DNA from: Ardenticatenia bacterium
GTDB taxonomy: Bacteria > Chloroflexota > Anaerolineae > Ardenticatenales > Ardenticatenaceae
Assembly: GCA_030949995.1 (NCBI GenBank)
Contig: JAUZRY010000064.1
Location: 1 to 34,498, forward strand
DNA length: 34,498 nucleotides
Direction: 5' to 3'
The position numbers and the translations under genes are program-made. A model generated the notes under the pieces. The model made no database searches. It had not been told where the DNA came from and saw only the letters and a program-made list of their open reading frames with translations. The number at the start of each line of letters is the position of its first letter. Position 1 is the stretch's first letter. Positions 27,224-34,498 of the stretch are shown here, piece by piece.

Positions 27224-27238
27224 AGGTGACTGTCACCT
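27224..27238. promoter_or_regulatory. Short inverted repeat between hemL and the acetyltransferase
   Basis: AGGTGA (27224-27229), CTG, TCACCT (27233-27238): a perfect 6-bp dyad 17 bp after the hemL stop and about 35 bp upstream of the next -35 box. It could be a weak terminator stem (no T run follows) or an operator. Confidence 0.3.
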
Positions 27239-27272
27239 CTTCTCTAGGCCACGCGTGGTCGCCGGCGACAAG

Positions 27273-27300
27273 ATGACAGCTTCGCCAAAACACGTATACT
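27273..27300 (+). promoter_or_regulatory. Sigma-70 type promoter of the GNAT-to-YjbQ cluster
   Basis: -35 ATGACA (27273-27278), 16-bp spacer, -10 TATACT (27295-27300); each box matches consensus at 5 of 6. The likely start is 25-30 nt upstream of the acetyltransferase ATG. Confidence 0.6.
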
Positions 27301-27334
27301 TGTGGACATGGGGGAACGAGATTGAGGTTCGGGT

Positions 27335-27841
27335 ATGGTGTCCGACGCCCGCTTGCCAACCGGTCCACACCAGGCACATGTGCCCGAAGGTTGCACGTTG
27401 CGCCCTGCGCGCCCGCAGGACATGGCCACACTGCGCCGCCTGGTTTGGTCTGAACGGCTGGACCCCACACAGCTCCGCTGGTCTCAGTTCTGGGTTGTTC
27501 AGCACAGGGAACGGATCATTGCCTGTGGACAGTTGCGTCACTTTCCCGGCGTGCGCGAGCTGGGCAGCCTGGTGGTGGTTCCCGAATGGCGTGGCCGCGG
27601 CATTGGCTCGGCACTCGTGCGCCATCTGGTGGCCCAAGCCGATGCCCCGGTCTTCCTGGAGTGTGCGGTCCGCCTGGTGGAGTTTTACGAGCGGTTGGGC
27701 TTCCGGCAGGTGAGCTGGAAGGAGCTCCCGTGGCCGTTGAAGATCAAGTTCGGCGTCACCCTGGTCGTGGGCACGCTGGTGAGGCGTCGGGCCGCCTTCA
27801 TGGGCTACGACGACCATCTCCGAAAAGGCGGTGTGACGTGA
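27335..27841 (+). CDS. GNAT-family N-acetyltransferase
   Basis: A 168-residue protein with the acetyl-CoA motif VVPEWRGRGIGSALVRHLV and the C-terminal FYERLGFRQV strand-helix of the GNAT fold. Transfers an acetyl group from acetyl-CoA to an amine; the acceptor cannot be predicted. The N-terminus TLRPARPQDMATLRRL begins about 20 residues after the ATG at 27335, and no nearer start fits better. It heads a chain of overlapping genes; its stop overlaps the exporter GTG by 4 bp. Confidence 0.85.
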   Translation: MVSDARLPTGPHQAHVPEGCTLRPARPQDMATLRRLVWSERLDPTQLRWSQFWVVQHRERIIACGQLRHFPGVRELGSLVVVPEWRGRGIGSALVRHLVAQADAPVFLECAVRLVEFYERLGFRQVSWKELPWPLKIKFGVTLVVGTLVRRRAAFMGYDDHLRKGGVT

Positions 27842-29070
27842 GGAGCATCCTGCGCAACCGGCTGTTTCTGGCCGTGGCCACGGGCCACTTGGCCGTGGAC
27901 GTAATGAACAGCGCCATTCCCATCATCCTGGCGTCGTTGGCCCTGCAACTGGGGCTCTCGAACGCCCAGCTCGGGCTGGCGGCCACCGTCTACGTGGCGG
28001 GCTCCTCCTTGAGCCAACCCCTCTTCGGCCACGTGGCCGACCGGTGGAACAGCCGCTCCTTGGCCGTGGGGGGTGTCCTCTGGATGGGGGGCGCCTTTTG
28101 GTTGGCCGCCCTGCTCCAGGGGTATGCGGCCCTGGCCTGCCTGCTGTTGGCCGGGTTGGGCTCGGCAGCCTATCACCCCCAGGGCGTGATGAACGCCCGG
28201 CGGGCCTCGGAGCCCTTGGTGGCCAGCGGCACCAGCCTCTTCTTCCTCTTCGGGCAAGTGGGACTGGGCCTTGGCCCGGTCTTGGCCGGCCTCCTGCTGG
28301 CGACGACATCGCTGCCGGTGGCGCTGGTGGCCTTGGGCACACTGCCGGTGTTGGCCTCCCTGTGGTTGGTGACCCTGCCCCCGTTCTCCCATCACGGCCG
28401 CTCGTCCCGCCCGGGCGCGGCGGCTGCGTCGCCGCCGGCCCTCCGCCTGGCCTGGCCGATCCTGGCGGCCTTCTTGGCCCTGATGGCGCTGCGCTTCTGG
28501 CCCACATCGGCCACCCAGACCTTTCTGCCCAAGCTCATGGGTGAGCGGGGACTGGGCGCCGAGTGGTACGGCCTGGTGTTGGCAGGGTTCATGGCTGGCT
28601 CGGCCATCGGCGGCGTGTTGGGCGGAATGAGCGCCGACCGCTGGTCGGCCAAGGGCACGCTGGTGACGACCTTGGCGGTGGCGCCTGTGCCCCTCTGGCT
28701 CTACCTGCAAGTGCCGCTGGATCACCCCCTCGTCCTCGTGCTGATGGCCGTGGCCGGCGCGCTGCTGGGCGCCCAGCACAGCATTTTGGTGATCATGGCC
28801 CAGGCCATGCTGCCCCACCGCATGGGCCTGGCCTCCGGCCTGGTGTTGGGCTACATGTTCACCGCTGGCGCCTTGGGCTCCCTGGTGACCGGCGTGGTGG
28901 CCGACCGCCTGGGCCTAGAACGTGTGCTCGAGGCCCTGCCCCTCGTTGTGATTGGCGCGTTGATATGTGCCTTGCTCATGCCACGCCGGCGCCTCTTGGA
29001 GGCTGCCTCGGAGCCGGCAGCCGTGCCCGACAGAGGGGAGGGTCACAGCCCATGTCCGACACGCGCGTGA
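27838..29070 (+). CDS. MFS transporter, Fsr (fosmidomycin-resistance)-like
   Basis: 410 residues from the GTG at 27838, with about 12 hydrophobic segments. The N-terminal half has GHLAVDVMNSAIPIIL and GLGSAAYHPQG, the latter characteristic of the Fsr branch of the major facilitator superfamily. The loop after helix 2, FGHVADRWNSRSL, resembles the MFS motif A. Fsr proteins export fosmidomycin and other small compounds; the natural substrate here is unknown. The frame extends upstream inside the acetyltransferase gene, but helix 1 fixes the start. Overlaps the next gene by 19 bp. Confidence 0.88.
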   Translation: MRSILRNRLFLAVATGHLAVDVMNSAIPIILASLALQLGLSNAQLGLAATVYVAGSSLSQPLFGHVADRWNSRSLAVGGVLWMGGAFWLAALLQGYAALACLLLAGLGSAAYHPQGVMNARRASEPLVASGTSLFFLFGQVGLGLGPVLAGLLLATTSLPVALVALGTLPVLASLWLVTLPPFSHHGRSSRPGAAAASPPALRLAWPILAAFLALMALRFWPTSATQTFLPKLMGERGLGAEWYGLVLAGFMAGSAIGGVLGGMSADRWSAKGTLVTTLAVAPVPLWLYLQVPLDHPLVLVLMAVAGALLGAQHSILVIMAQAMLPHRMGLASGLVLGYMFTAGALGSLVTGVVADRLGLERVLEALPLVVIGALICALLMPRRRLLEAASEPAAVPDRGEGHSPCPTRA

Positions 29071-29660
29071 AGGCGCTCAAGGCCCACATTGCCTCCCTGG
29101 AAGCACGCATCGAGCGGCTCAGCCGCCTGGCCTACGTGGACGAGCGCACGGGCATCTACACGTGGAGGGCTCTGCGCGACTGGGGGGCGCGGGAGCTGGC
29201 ACGGGCGCGCCTGTACGGGCGCCCCTTGGGCCTCGTGCTCCTGCACGTTCACGGGTGGCGTGAGATCAACGAGGTGTACGGCGCGGCCTGCGGCGAGGAA
29301 CTCATCACCGCCCTGGCCGAACTCTGTGACACCCTCACCCGGCCGGTGGACGTGGTGGCCCTGGTGGAAGCGGACACCCTGGCGGTGTTGCTCCCGGAGC
29401 AGGTCACACCCCAGGTCTTCGAGGTGGCCGCCCACCTGGTGGACCGCATTCACGTCTCTACGTTCCTGACGTGGTTTGGCGAACTACACATCACCGTATG
29501 TGCCGGCATGGCTGAGTGGCATCCGGCTGATGGGGGAGCACCACGGGACTTCGCCGAGCTCGTGGCGAGGGCTAGCCGCGCCCTGGAGCGGGCCCACACA
29601 CGGGGCGAGGGGTATGTGGTCGCGTGGTCCCGCGATGATGCCATTGGGGGAGAGGGGTGA
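29052..29660 (+). CDS. Degenerate GGDEF-domain protein
   Basis: 202 residues from the ATG at 29052, after GGGGAGGG. A short coiled-coil (residues 5-25, VKALKAHIASLEARIERLSRL) precedes a GGDEF-fold domain: YVDERTGIY, then LHVHGWREINEVYGAACGEE aligning with the DxDxFKxxND segment. The active-site GGDEF tetrad region reads VEADTLAVLLP, so the glycines and catalytic acids are lost, and the metal Asp positions are changed (LHVHG). It cannot be a normal diguanylate cyclase and is more likely a regulatory or structural relic. Located just before an O-antigen-ligase-like gene whose GTG overlaps its stop. Confidence 0.8.
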   Translation: MSDTRVKALKAHIASLEARIERLSRLAYVDERTGIYTWRALRDWGARELARARLYGRPLGLVLLHVHGWREINEVYGAACGEELITALAELCDTLTRPVDVVALVEADTLAVLLPEQVTPQVFEVAAHLVDRIHVSTFLTWFGELHITVCAGMAEWHPADGGAPRDFAELVARASRALERAHTRGEGYVVAWSRDDAIGGEG

Positions 29661-31174
29661 GCGCACATCGGGCGATCGCGTCGGCTCGTAACGGAATGCC
29701 CCGCCTACTGGCGTTGGCCGCACTCGGCGGGATCGCCTACGTACTGGCCACGTGGCCGGTGATATGGGCCGGCGCATTGGTCGTCACAGCAGGGATCACT
29801 CTGCTGGTCCTGGTGCGCCCGGCGTGGGGGCTCTACGTGTTGCCCCTCCTGATTCCCTTCGGTCGCCTGCGCGAGATCAGCTTGGGCCCCGCTCGGGTAG
29901 GCGGGCTGGAGGCACTGTTGGGGCTCATCCTGGCAGCTTGGCTGGCCCGAGGCGTGGCCCGACGGGAGCTTCGCGTGTACCCGCCTCCCCTCCTGGCCGT
30001 GTGGACGCTCTGGCTGGGCGCCATGCTGGTCTCCGTGCTGGGAGCCCTCTCCCTGGGCAGCAGCCTCAAGGAGTTGGTCAAGTGGGGGGAGATGGCCGCG
30101 TTGTACGCCATGGCCTGGCACGAGCTGGAACGACGGGATATTCTCATCATCACGTTGAGCATGATCGCAGCCGGCGCGTTGGCGGCCATTCAGGGCATCT
30201 ACCAGGCAGTCTTCCAGGTGGGGCCGGTGGGTTTCCTCTTCCCACTGGCCGGCCGACTCTGGCTGCGGGCATATGGCACCTTCATGCAGCCCAACCCGTA
30301 CGGCGGGTACTTGGGGCTTACTCTTCCCCTGGCATACGGCGTGGTGTTGGCCGGCGTGCTCCCCCTGGCCAAGGGCCCACGGCTCGGAGGGGAGTGGCCC
30401 GCGCTGCTCTTGGGCGGCGTGGTGGCCGTGGCAGGTGGCCTCATGGGCGTGGCCCTCGTCTTCACCCTCTCCAGGGGCGCCTGGCTGGGCGCAGCCGCCG
30501 CCCTGGTGACCGTGAGCGCCGTCCTGAGCAAGCGGGCCCTAATGGCCTCAGCCATTGTCGCCAGCGCCGGCGCTCTCGTCCTGGCCTTGGGGGGCGTGCG
30601 AGCACTGCCGGCCACACTTCAGGAGCGCCTCACTGACGTCCTCCCCTACGTGGGGCTGCTCGACATTCGCGCTGTGGAGATCACTGACCGCAACTTCGCA
30701 GTCATCGAGCGCCTCGCCCACTGGTATGCGGCTGTGGGCATGTTTGCGGACCACCCTTGGCTGGGCGTGGGCGTGGGGAACTACGCGGCCGTCTACCCGG
30801 CCTACAAACTCCCCCCGTGGGATGATCCCCTCGGACACGCGCACAACATTTTCCTCAACGTGGCGGCCGAGACCGGCCTGGTGGGGCTGCTAGCCTACGT
30901 GCTCTTCTGGTTGGCTGCCTTTCGGCTCACGTGGCTGGCCGTGCGCACCACCGACGGCGTGTGGCGGGGGATCGCCGTGGGCGCCCTGGGCAGTTTCGTC
31001 CACCTCAGCGTCCACAACCTGGTGGACAACCTGTACGTGGCTGGCATGTACGTGCAAGTGGCGCTCCTGTTGGCCTTCGTGGCCCTCCTGACCAAGGAGC
31101 CCCATCGGGCCGAATCATCCCCTGAGCCGAACGGTGACGGGAAGGAGCGATCTCCATGTTTGGCGAATACTTGA
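29657..31174 (+). CDS. O-antigen ligase/polymerase-like membrane protein (Wzy_C/WaaL family)
   Basis: 505 residues with 10 or more hydrophobic segments from residue 14 on. The Wzy_C landmarks are FTLSRGAWLG, the large extracytoplasmic loop with DHPWLGVGVGNYAAVYP, and GHAHNIFLNVAAETGL. Such proteins join or polymerise glycans on the outer face of the membrane. The GTG overlaps the GGDEF gene stop (GTGA) and the end overlaps the XRE gene by 19 bp. The glycan handled, probably an exopolysaccharide or cell-surface polymer, is unknown. Confidence 0.9.
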   Translation: MSAHRAIASARNGMPRLLALAALGGIAYVLATWPVIWAGALVVTAGITLLVLVRPAWGLYVLPLLIPFGRLREISLGPARVGGLEALLGLILAAWLARGVARRELRVYPPPLLAVWTLWLGAMLVSVLGALSLGSSLKELVKWGEMAALYAMAWHELERRDILIITLSMIAAGALAAIQGIYQAVFQVGPVGFLFPLAGRLWLRAYGTFMQPNPYGGYLGLTLPLAYGVVLAGVLPLAKGPRLGGEWPALLLGGVVAVAGGLMGVALVFTLSRGAWLGAAAALVTVSAVLSKRALMASAIVASAGALVLALGGVRALPATLQERLTDVLPYVGLLDIRAVEITDRNFAVIERLAHWYAAVGMFADHPWLGVGVGNYAAVYPAYKLPPWDDPLGHAHNIFLNVAAETGLVGLLAYVLFWLAAFRLTWLAVRTTDGVWRGIAVGALGSFVHLSVHNLVDNLYVAGMYVQVALLLAFVALLTKEPHRAESSPEPNGDGKERSPCLANT

Positions 31175-31629
31175 AAGCGCTGCGCAGGCGCGCGGGCATC
31201 TCCCAAGAGGCTCTGGCCGAGGAGGCGGGCATCTCCAGCGCCTATATCTCCCAACTGGAGAGCGGGCAGCGCAACCCCCCTTCGCCCCACGTGTTGCGCC
31301 ACATGGCCACTGCCCTGGGCGTGCCCTACTTGGCCCTCCTCCACGCCGCCGGCTACCTGCGCACCGAGGACATCGTGGCCTACGTCCTGCGCGCCTTCGA
31401 TGAGGTGTTCGCCTACGCCGAGGGGCGAGATCGCCTGGTTGCCCATCTACGGGCCGTGGTGGACCGCTGGAACGCCCTGTCACCCGAGGAACAACGGCGC
31501 CGCCTGGCCCTGACCGATGCCGATCACATCGCCGAGCTCTTCGTTGAGGAGCTCCTGGCCCAACAGCACCACCTGTTAACAGACATGTTACTGCGCAGCC
31601 TTCCCCTGGAGGAGAATGAGGAACTATGA
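31156..31629 (+). CDS. XRE-family DNA-binding regulator
   Basis: 157 residues; the ATG follows AAGGAGC. Residues 4-58 form a Cro/CI-type helix-turn-helix with SQEALAEEAGISSAYISQLESGQRNP, recognition helix included. The C-terminal 90 residues are acidic and helical with no recognised sensor domain. It overlaps the O-antigen-ligase-like gene by 19 bp and the acyltransferase by 4 bp, so it is probably cotranscribed and may regulate this envelope cluster. Target not identified. Confidence 0.88.
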   Translation: MFGEYLKALRRRAGISQEALAEEAGISSAYISQLESGQRNPPSPHVLRHMATALGVPYLALLHAAGYLRTEDIVAYVLRAFDEVFAYAEGRDRLVAHLRAVVDRWNALSPEEQRRRLALTDADHIAELFVEELLAQQHHLLTDMLLRSLPLEENEEL

Positions 31630-32278
31630 GCCGCACACGCCTCTACTGGCCAATGCGCGCCCTGCTGCGGGCCCTCTTCCGCCTTGGGCGCTGGCACGTG
31701 GAGGGCCTGGACTATGTGCCCCAGCAGGGCCCTCTGATTGTGGCCAGCAACCACCTCAACTTGCTGGACGCCCCCCTGGTGATGGCCAGTTTGCCCATTG
31801 GCCCGATTACGGTCATGGCCAAGGCCGAATACGGCCGCTGGTTCTCGCCGGCCGGCTGGATCTTGCGCACCGTGGACGTGATCTTCGTCAGGCGGGGACA
31901 CGTGGACCGTCGGGCCCTGCGAGCTGCCCTGGAGGTGCTCCACCAGGGAGGGCGCATTGGGCTGGCGCCCGAGGGCACGCGCAGCCGCCACGGGGGCTGC
32001 AACGGGGGCGCGAGGGCGTGGCCTACTTGGCCCTGCGCACGGGCGCGCCCGTCCTGCCGGCGGCCGTGTGGGGCCACGAACGCTTTGTTCAGGATTTGCG
32101 CCGGGGGCGGCGCCCTGAGTATTGGGTGCGCTTTGGCCCCTTGGTGCGCTTGGAACCCGAGCCCGGCGTCCCCCGAGGACGTCAGCTCGCACAGGGCACA
32201 GAGCACATCATGTGTGCGCTGGCCAGGCTGCTTCCCCCCGCGTATCGGGGCGTGTATGCTGCTGCCGTGGAAGGATGA
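31626..32278 (+). CDS. 1-acyl-sn-glycerol-3-phosphate acyltransferase-like (PlsC family), one frameshift
   Basis: The acyltransferase motifs are SNHLNLLDAPL (HX4D) and APEGTRSR (motif III). After GTRSRHGG the frame breaks in the G5C region 31992-31997; adding one base restores LQRGREGVAYLALRTGAPVLPAAVWG and a 217-residue protein ending at 32278. PlsC enzymes acylate lysophosphatidate in membrane-lipid synthesis. The product is slightly short but within family range. The start overlaps the XRE gene stop by 4 bp. Confidence 0.88.
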
Positions 32279-32314
32279 CTGGGAGAACACCACATGTGAG
32301 GAGGTGTGAGCACG

Positions 32315-32740
32315 ATGACCGTGATCACGGCGACCTTTGAGCTCGCCACCCAGGGCAACGCCCACATTGTGGACATCACCGGCCACGTGGTCCAAGCCGT
32401 GCAGCACTCCGGCATCCGCCAGGGGCTGGCCTGCATTTTCACCCCCAGCTCCACCAGCGGCATCACCACGCTGGAGTACGAGAGCGGCGCCGTCGCCGAC
32501 CTGCAGCGTGCCTTCGAGGAGCTGGTGCCCCAAGATCGGGAGTACCGCCACAACTTGCGCTGGGGTGACGGTAACGGCCACAGCCACGTGCGGGCGGCGC
32601 TGTTGGGCGCCAGTTTCACCGTGCCGGTGGTGGACGGTCGCCTCACCTTGGGCACCTGGCAACAAATCGTCTTCGTAGACTTCGACGTGCGACCTCGCAG
32701 GCGGCGGATCATTGTCCAGGTGGTGGGCGAGCAAGGGTGA
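32315..32740 (+). CDS. yjbQ: YjbQ/UPF0047-family protein
   Basis: 141 residues from the ATG at 32315, 10 nt after AGGAGG; a GTG at 32306 is too close to the ribosome site. Signatures are FTPSSTSGITTLEYE, GDGNGHSHVRAALLGAS with putative metal or substrate His residues, and WQQIVFVDFDVRPRRRR at the end. Members have been reported with weak thiamine-phosphate synthase activity, but the physiological role is unsettled. Last gene of the cluster and convergent with the DedA gene 34 bp on. Confidence 0.9.
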   Translation: MTVITATFELATQGNAHIVDITGHVVQAVQHSGIRQGLACIFTPSSTSGITTLEYESGAVADLQRAFEELVPQDREYRHNLRWGDGNGHSHVRAALLGASFTVPVVDGRLTLGTWQQIVFVDFDVRPRRRRIIVQVVGEQG

Positions 32741-32774
32741 ACGCGAACCGCCGTCAGAGTCAACCCCGGTGGCC

Positions 32775-33392
32775 TTACTGCTCCGCTTGTGCCCCCTTCA
32801 CGGGCGACTTGGCCCGTTTGCCCGCGACGTTGATGACGTAAAAGCCGCCGATCAGGAGCAGGGTGAAGGCAATGGCCAGCAGGTCGAAATATTCGTCGAT
32901 GAACCCCTGAATGGCCTCGCCGAAGATCATGATCAGCCCGCCGACGAGGAAGAAGCGTCCCCCGCGGCCCACCAGGGACGCCAGCATGAACCGCTTGAAG
33001 TCCAAGTCGAACACCCCGGCCGAGATGGTGAAGAGCTTGTAGGGGATGGGCGTGAAGCCGGCAATGCCAATGGCCCATACATCGTACTTGTGGTAGTAGT
33101 GGCGCACAGCGCGGATCTTCTCCTCGGAGAAGAGGCGGTGGAGCACGGGCTGGCCGCCCAATTTTCCGATCACGTAGCCGAACACCCCTCCCAACACCGA
33201 TGCCACCGTCGCCAGGGCGGCGAAGAGCAGGGCAATGGGGGGTCGGGAAATGGCCAGGGGGATCATGAGCACGTCGGGGGGAATGGGGAAGAAGGACGAC
33301 TCGGCGAAGGCAATGCCGAAGAGGGCCACACCGGCATAGGGCGTGTAGGCCCACGCCACGACCCAATCGTATAGGCTGCGCAAGAGCTCCAT
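32775..33392 (-). CDS. DedA/VTT-domain membrane protein
   Basis: 205 residues with an ATG at 33390-33392 after GGAGGAGAG. Several hydrophobic segments surround the VTT-domain motifs AFAESSFFPIPPDVLMIPLA and GFTPIPYKLFTISAGVF, the latter with GRGGRFFLVGGL giving the conserved Gly/Arg segment. Closest in pattern to the YqaA/YdjX branch of DedA. DedA proteins act as phospholipid scramblases or flippases, including undecaprenyl-phosphate recycling, in the cytoplasmic membrane. The adjacent lipid acyltransferase and glycan ligase genes fit an envelope role. Confidence 0.9.
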   Translation of the reverse strand: MELLRSLYDWVVAWAYTPYAGVALFGIAFAESSFFPIPPDVLMIPLAISRPPIALLFAALATVASVLGGVFGYVIGKLGGQPVLHRLFSEEKIRAVRHYYHKYDVWAIGIAGFTPIPYKLFTISAGVFDLDFKRFMLASLVGRGGRFFLVGGLIMIFGEAIQGFIDEYFDLLAIAFTLLLIGGFYVINVAGKRAKSPVKGAQAEQ

Positions 33393-33427
33393 AGCGTCTT
33401 CTCTCCTCCACTCTCAATTCCGCACGA

Positions 33428-33455
33428 AGCATAGTCAGAACCCCGTTTTTGGCAA
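33428..33455 (-). promoter_or_regulatory. Candidate promoter of the DedA gene
   Basis: Minus strand -35 TTGCCA (33450-33455), 16-bp spacer, -10 TATGCT (33428-33433). Lies 35 bp upstream of the ATG. The -10 box is a moderate match. Confidence 0.5.
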
Positions 33456-33505
33456 ACACGGCGACGTGTGGAGTCGTGATCGGCACAGGGGGGCTTGGGG
33501 AGTAC

Positions 33506-33520
33506 GCCGGTGCTCCACCG
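33506..33520. repeat. Short inverted repeat upstream of the DedA gene
   Basis: CCGGTG-CTC-CACCGG, perfect 6-bp arms with a 3-nt loop. No T tract on either side, so it is either a weak terminator stem or a protein-binding dyad. Confidence 0.3.
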
Positions 33521-33554
33521 GACTGCTGGCCTTCCTCATGAGACTTCAAGTATG

Positions 33555-33585
33555 GGGACCCCGTGTTAAGTTAAGGGGCAGTCCC
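33555..33585. terminator. Stem-loop just 3' of the helical-repeat gene
   Basis: GGGAC (33555-33559) pairs with GTCCC (33581-33585) and CCC (33560-33562) with GGG (33576-33578), leaving a 2-nt bulge and a 13-nt AT-rich loop. It begins 10 nt after the stop of the minus-strand gene. No U-rich tail follows, so the terminator function is tentative. Confidence 0.3.
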
Positions 33586-33594
33586 ACGTTCTCC

Positions 33595-34498
33595 TCACCC
33601 GCCGGCCCCCACCACCTGCACCAGCGCCTGGTAGAGGGCCTCGTCCAGCCAGCCCAGGTGTTTGATCTCGCCCCTCTCCAGCACGTAGACGTGCCGGCGG
33701 GCGCGGGGGTCGCGCAGGGCCGCGGCCAGGGCGCGGAGGATGGCCTGCCGCTGCTCGGCGGTGGATTCCCGCGCCCGCCCCAGCCCGGCCAGCAGGCGGG
33801 CGGTGGCGTAGGCCGCGGCCGCGCTCTCGTCGTACAGCCCCTCGGCCAGGGCCGCGACCAGGTCCCCCTCGGCCAGGCGGAAGCGCTCCGCCGCGGCCAG
33901 GGCGTCCTCCTGCACCCGGCCCACATCCCGCAGCGCGGCCCGCAGCGCCTCCGCCACCGCCGGCGTGGCCCGCCGCAGGTGGCTGAGCGCGGTGAGGGCG
34001 AAGCGGCGGGTGCTGAAACTCTCCGCCTCGCGGGTAGCGCGGGTGAGCAGCCCCTCCCAGCGGGCCGGGTCGGCGCGGCGGCGGAAGCGGGCCGGCAGCG
34101 CCTCGGCCACGGCGGCGACCACGGCCAGGGCGATGCGCCGGGGCGGCCAGTCCCCCTCCCCATCGACCAGGGCGATCTCCAGGCGCTCCAGCAGGCGGGG
34201 GAAATGGCGCTCCGGTTGGGCGACCACCAGGGCGCGGGCCGCGCGGGTCACCCGCTCGTGGTAATCGCTCCAGACGTCGTCGTCCGTCCCGGCGGCCAGC
34301 AGCGCGGCCAAGGGCGAGACCGGAAGCCCGCCCAGGGCCTCGGCCAGCCGGTCCAGCAGCGGCGCGGGGTCGAACGCCTCCGGCTCGCCCTCCTCATCGG
34401 CCAGCCAGAGGCGCACCAGCCCCCCGGCGGCGGCCTCGGCGGCGGCCGGGGCGGGGTGGGCCAGGCGGGCGGCGAGGGTGGCCTCCACGGCAGTGCGC
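33595..34498 (-). CDS. C-terminal part of an Ala-rich helical (HEAT-like) repeat protein
   Basis: About 300 codons of an open frame that continues past the right edge; the stop is at 33595-33597. The sequence is almost entirely alpha-helical, Ala/Leu/Arg rich, with repeated helix pairs such as RFALTALSHLRRATPAVAEAL and AYATARLLAGLGR, consistent with HEAT or ARM repeats. The end, IKHLGWLDEALYQAL, resembles to my eye the tails of HEAT-containing NACHT proteins from Chloroflexota, so this may be the C-terminal sensor of a second STAND ATPase. No NTPase motif is inside the window. Base composition is visibly richer in GC, with Leu mostly CTG, than the adjacent DedA gene. In-frame GTG at 34488 is unlikely to be the real start. 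Confidence 0.6.
   Translation of the reverse strand, partial: RTAVEATLAARLAHPAPAAAEAAAGGLVRLWLADEEGEPEAFDPAPLLDRLAEALGGLPVSPLAALLAAGTDDDVWSDYHERVTRAARALVVAQPERHFPRLLERLEIALVDGEGDWPPRRIALAVVAAVAEALPARFRRRADPARWEGLLTRATREAESFSTRRFALTALSHLRRATPAVAEALRAALRDVGRVQEDALAAAERFRLAEGDLVAALAEGLYDESAAAAYATARLLAGLGRARESTAEQRQAILRALAAALRDPRARRHVYVLERGEIKHLGWLDEALYQALVQVVGAGG

Overview
The window looks like a piece of a GC-rich chromosome from a member of the Chloroflexota, probably near Anaerolineae, Caldilineae or Ardenticatenia. This is inference from gene content: surface proteins with long Pro/Thr linkers, a STAND NTPase whose N-terminal domain is of the type seen in Chloroflexi and Cyanobacteria, and a one-operon haem pathway. 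No rRNA, tRNA, CRISPR array, transposase or phage gene was seen.

Layout. (1) 1-3013, minus strand: an IclR-type regulator, a BNR/Asp-box sialidase-like protein, a DapA/NanA-family aldolase and the start of a sugar-type ABC substrate-binding lipoprotein, a probable sialic-acid or related sugar-acid catabolic operon with its own promoter and a dyad over the -10 box. (2) 3195-11837, plus strand: ftsY, htpG, prfB, trmD, a TenA-family gene, a HAS-barrel protein, a membrane-anchored polysaccharide deacetylase and a second Pro/Thr-linker surface protein, mostly overlapping or tightly spaced. prfB carries the classical in-frame UGA with a CUU UGA C slip site. (3) 11852-16086, minus strand: an AAA-type P-loop ATPase followed, with a 4-bp overlap, by a 968-residue STAND protein (inactive-NTPase-like N-domain, NACHT, TPRs, C-terminal cNMP-binding fold). 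(4) 16484-27207, plus strand: a ten-gene haem operon, hemA-hemC-radical SAM-hemB-hemQ-hemE-hemH-hemY-hemD-hemL, behind a consensus promoter. HemQ with HemY and no HemN/HemF points to the coproporphyrin-dependent route. The radical SAM/SPASM protein may be an oxygen-independent partner of HemQ. (5) 27273-32740, plus strand: GNAT acetyltransferase, Fsr-like MFS exporter, degenerate GGDEF protein, O-antigen-ligase-like protein, XRE regulator, PlsC-like acyltransferase and YjbQ-family protein, chained by overlaps. (6) 32775-34498, minus strand: a DedA/VTT membrane protein and the C-terminal end of an Ala-rich helical-repeat protein with visibly higher GC.

About a dozen single-base indels, mostly in G/C runs, break otherwise well conserved genes (iclR, sialidase, ftsY twice, hemC, hemE twice, hemH, hemD, hemL, the acyltransferase and possibly the second surface protein). 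I read these as sequencing or assembly errors rather than decay, because both sides of each break stay conserved and the lengths come out right when one base is corrected. The prfB shift is the exception and is genuine recoding.

The best candidate for an undescribed system is the divergent AAA plus NACHT-TPR-cNMP pair at 11852-16086, with its own consensus promoter and a leader of roughly 275 nt carrying four CACGTG hexamers. A fifth lies inside the divergent hemA promoter. Second is the apparent pairing of HemQ with an AhbD-like radical SAM enzyme in one haem operon.
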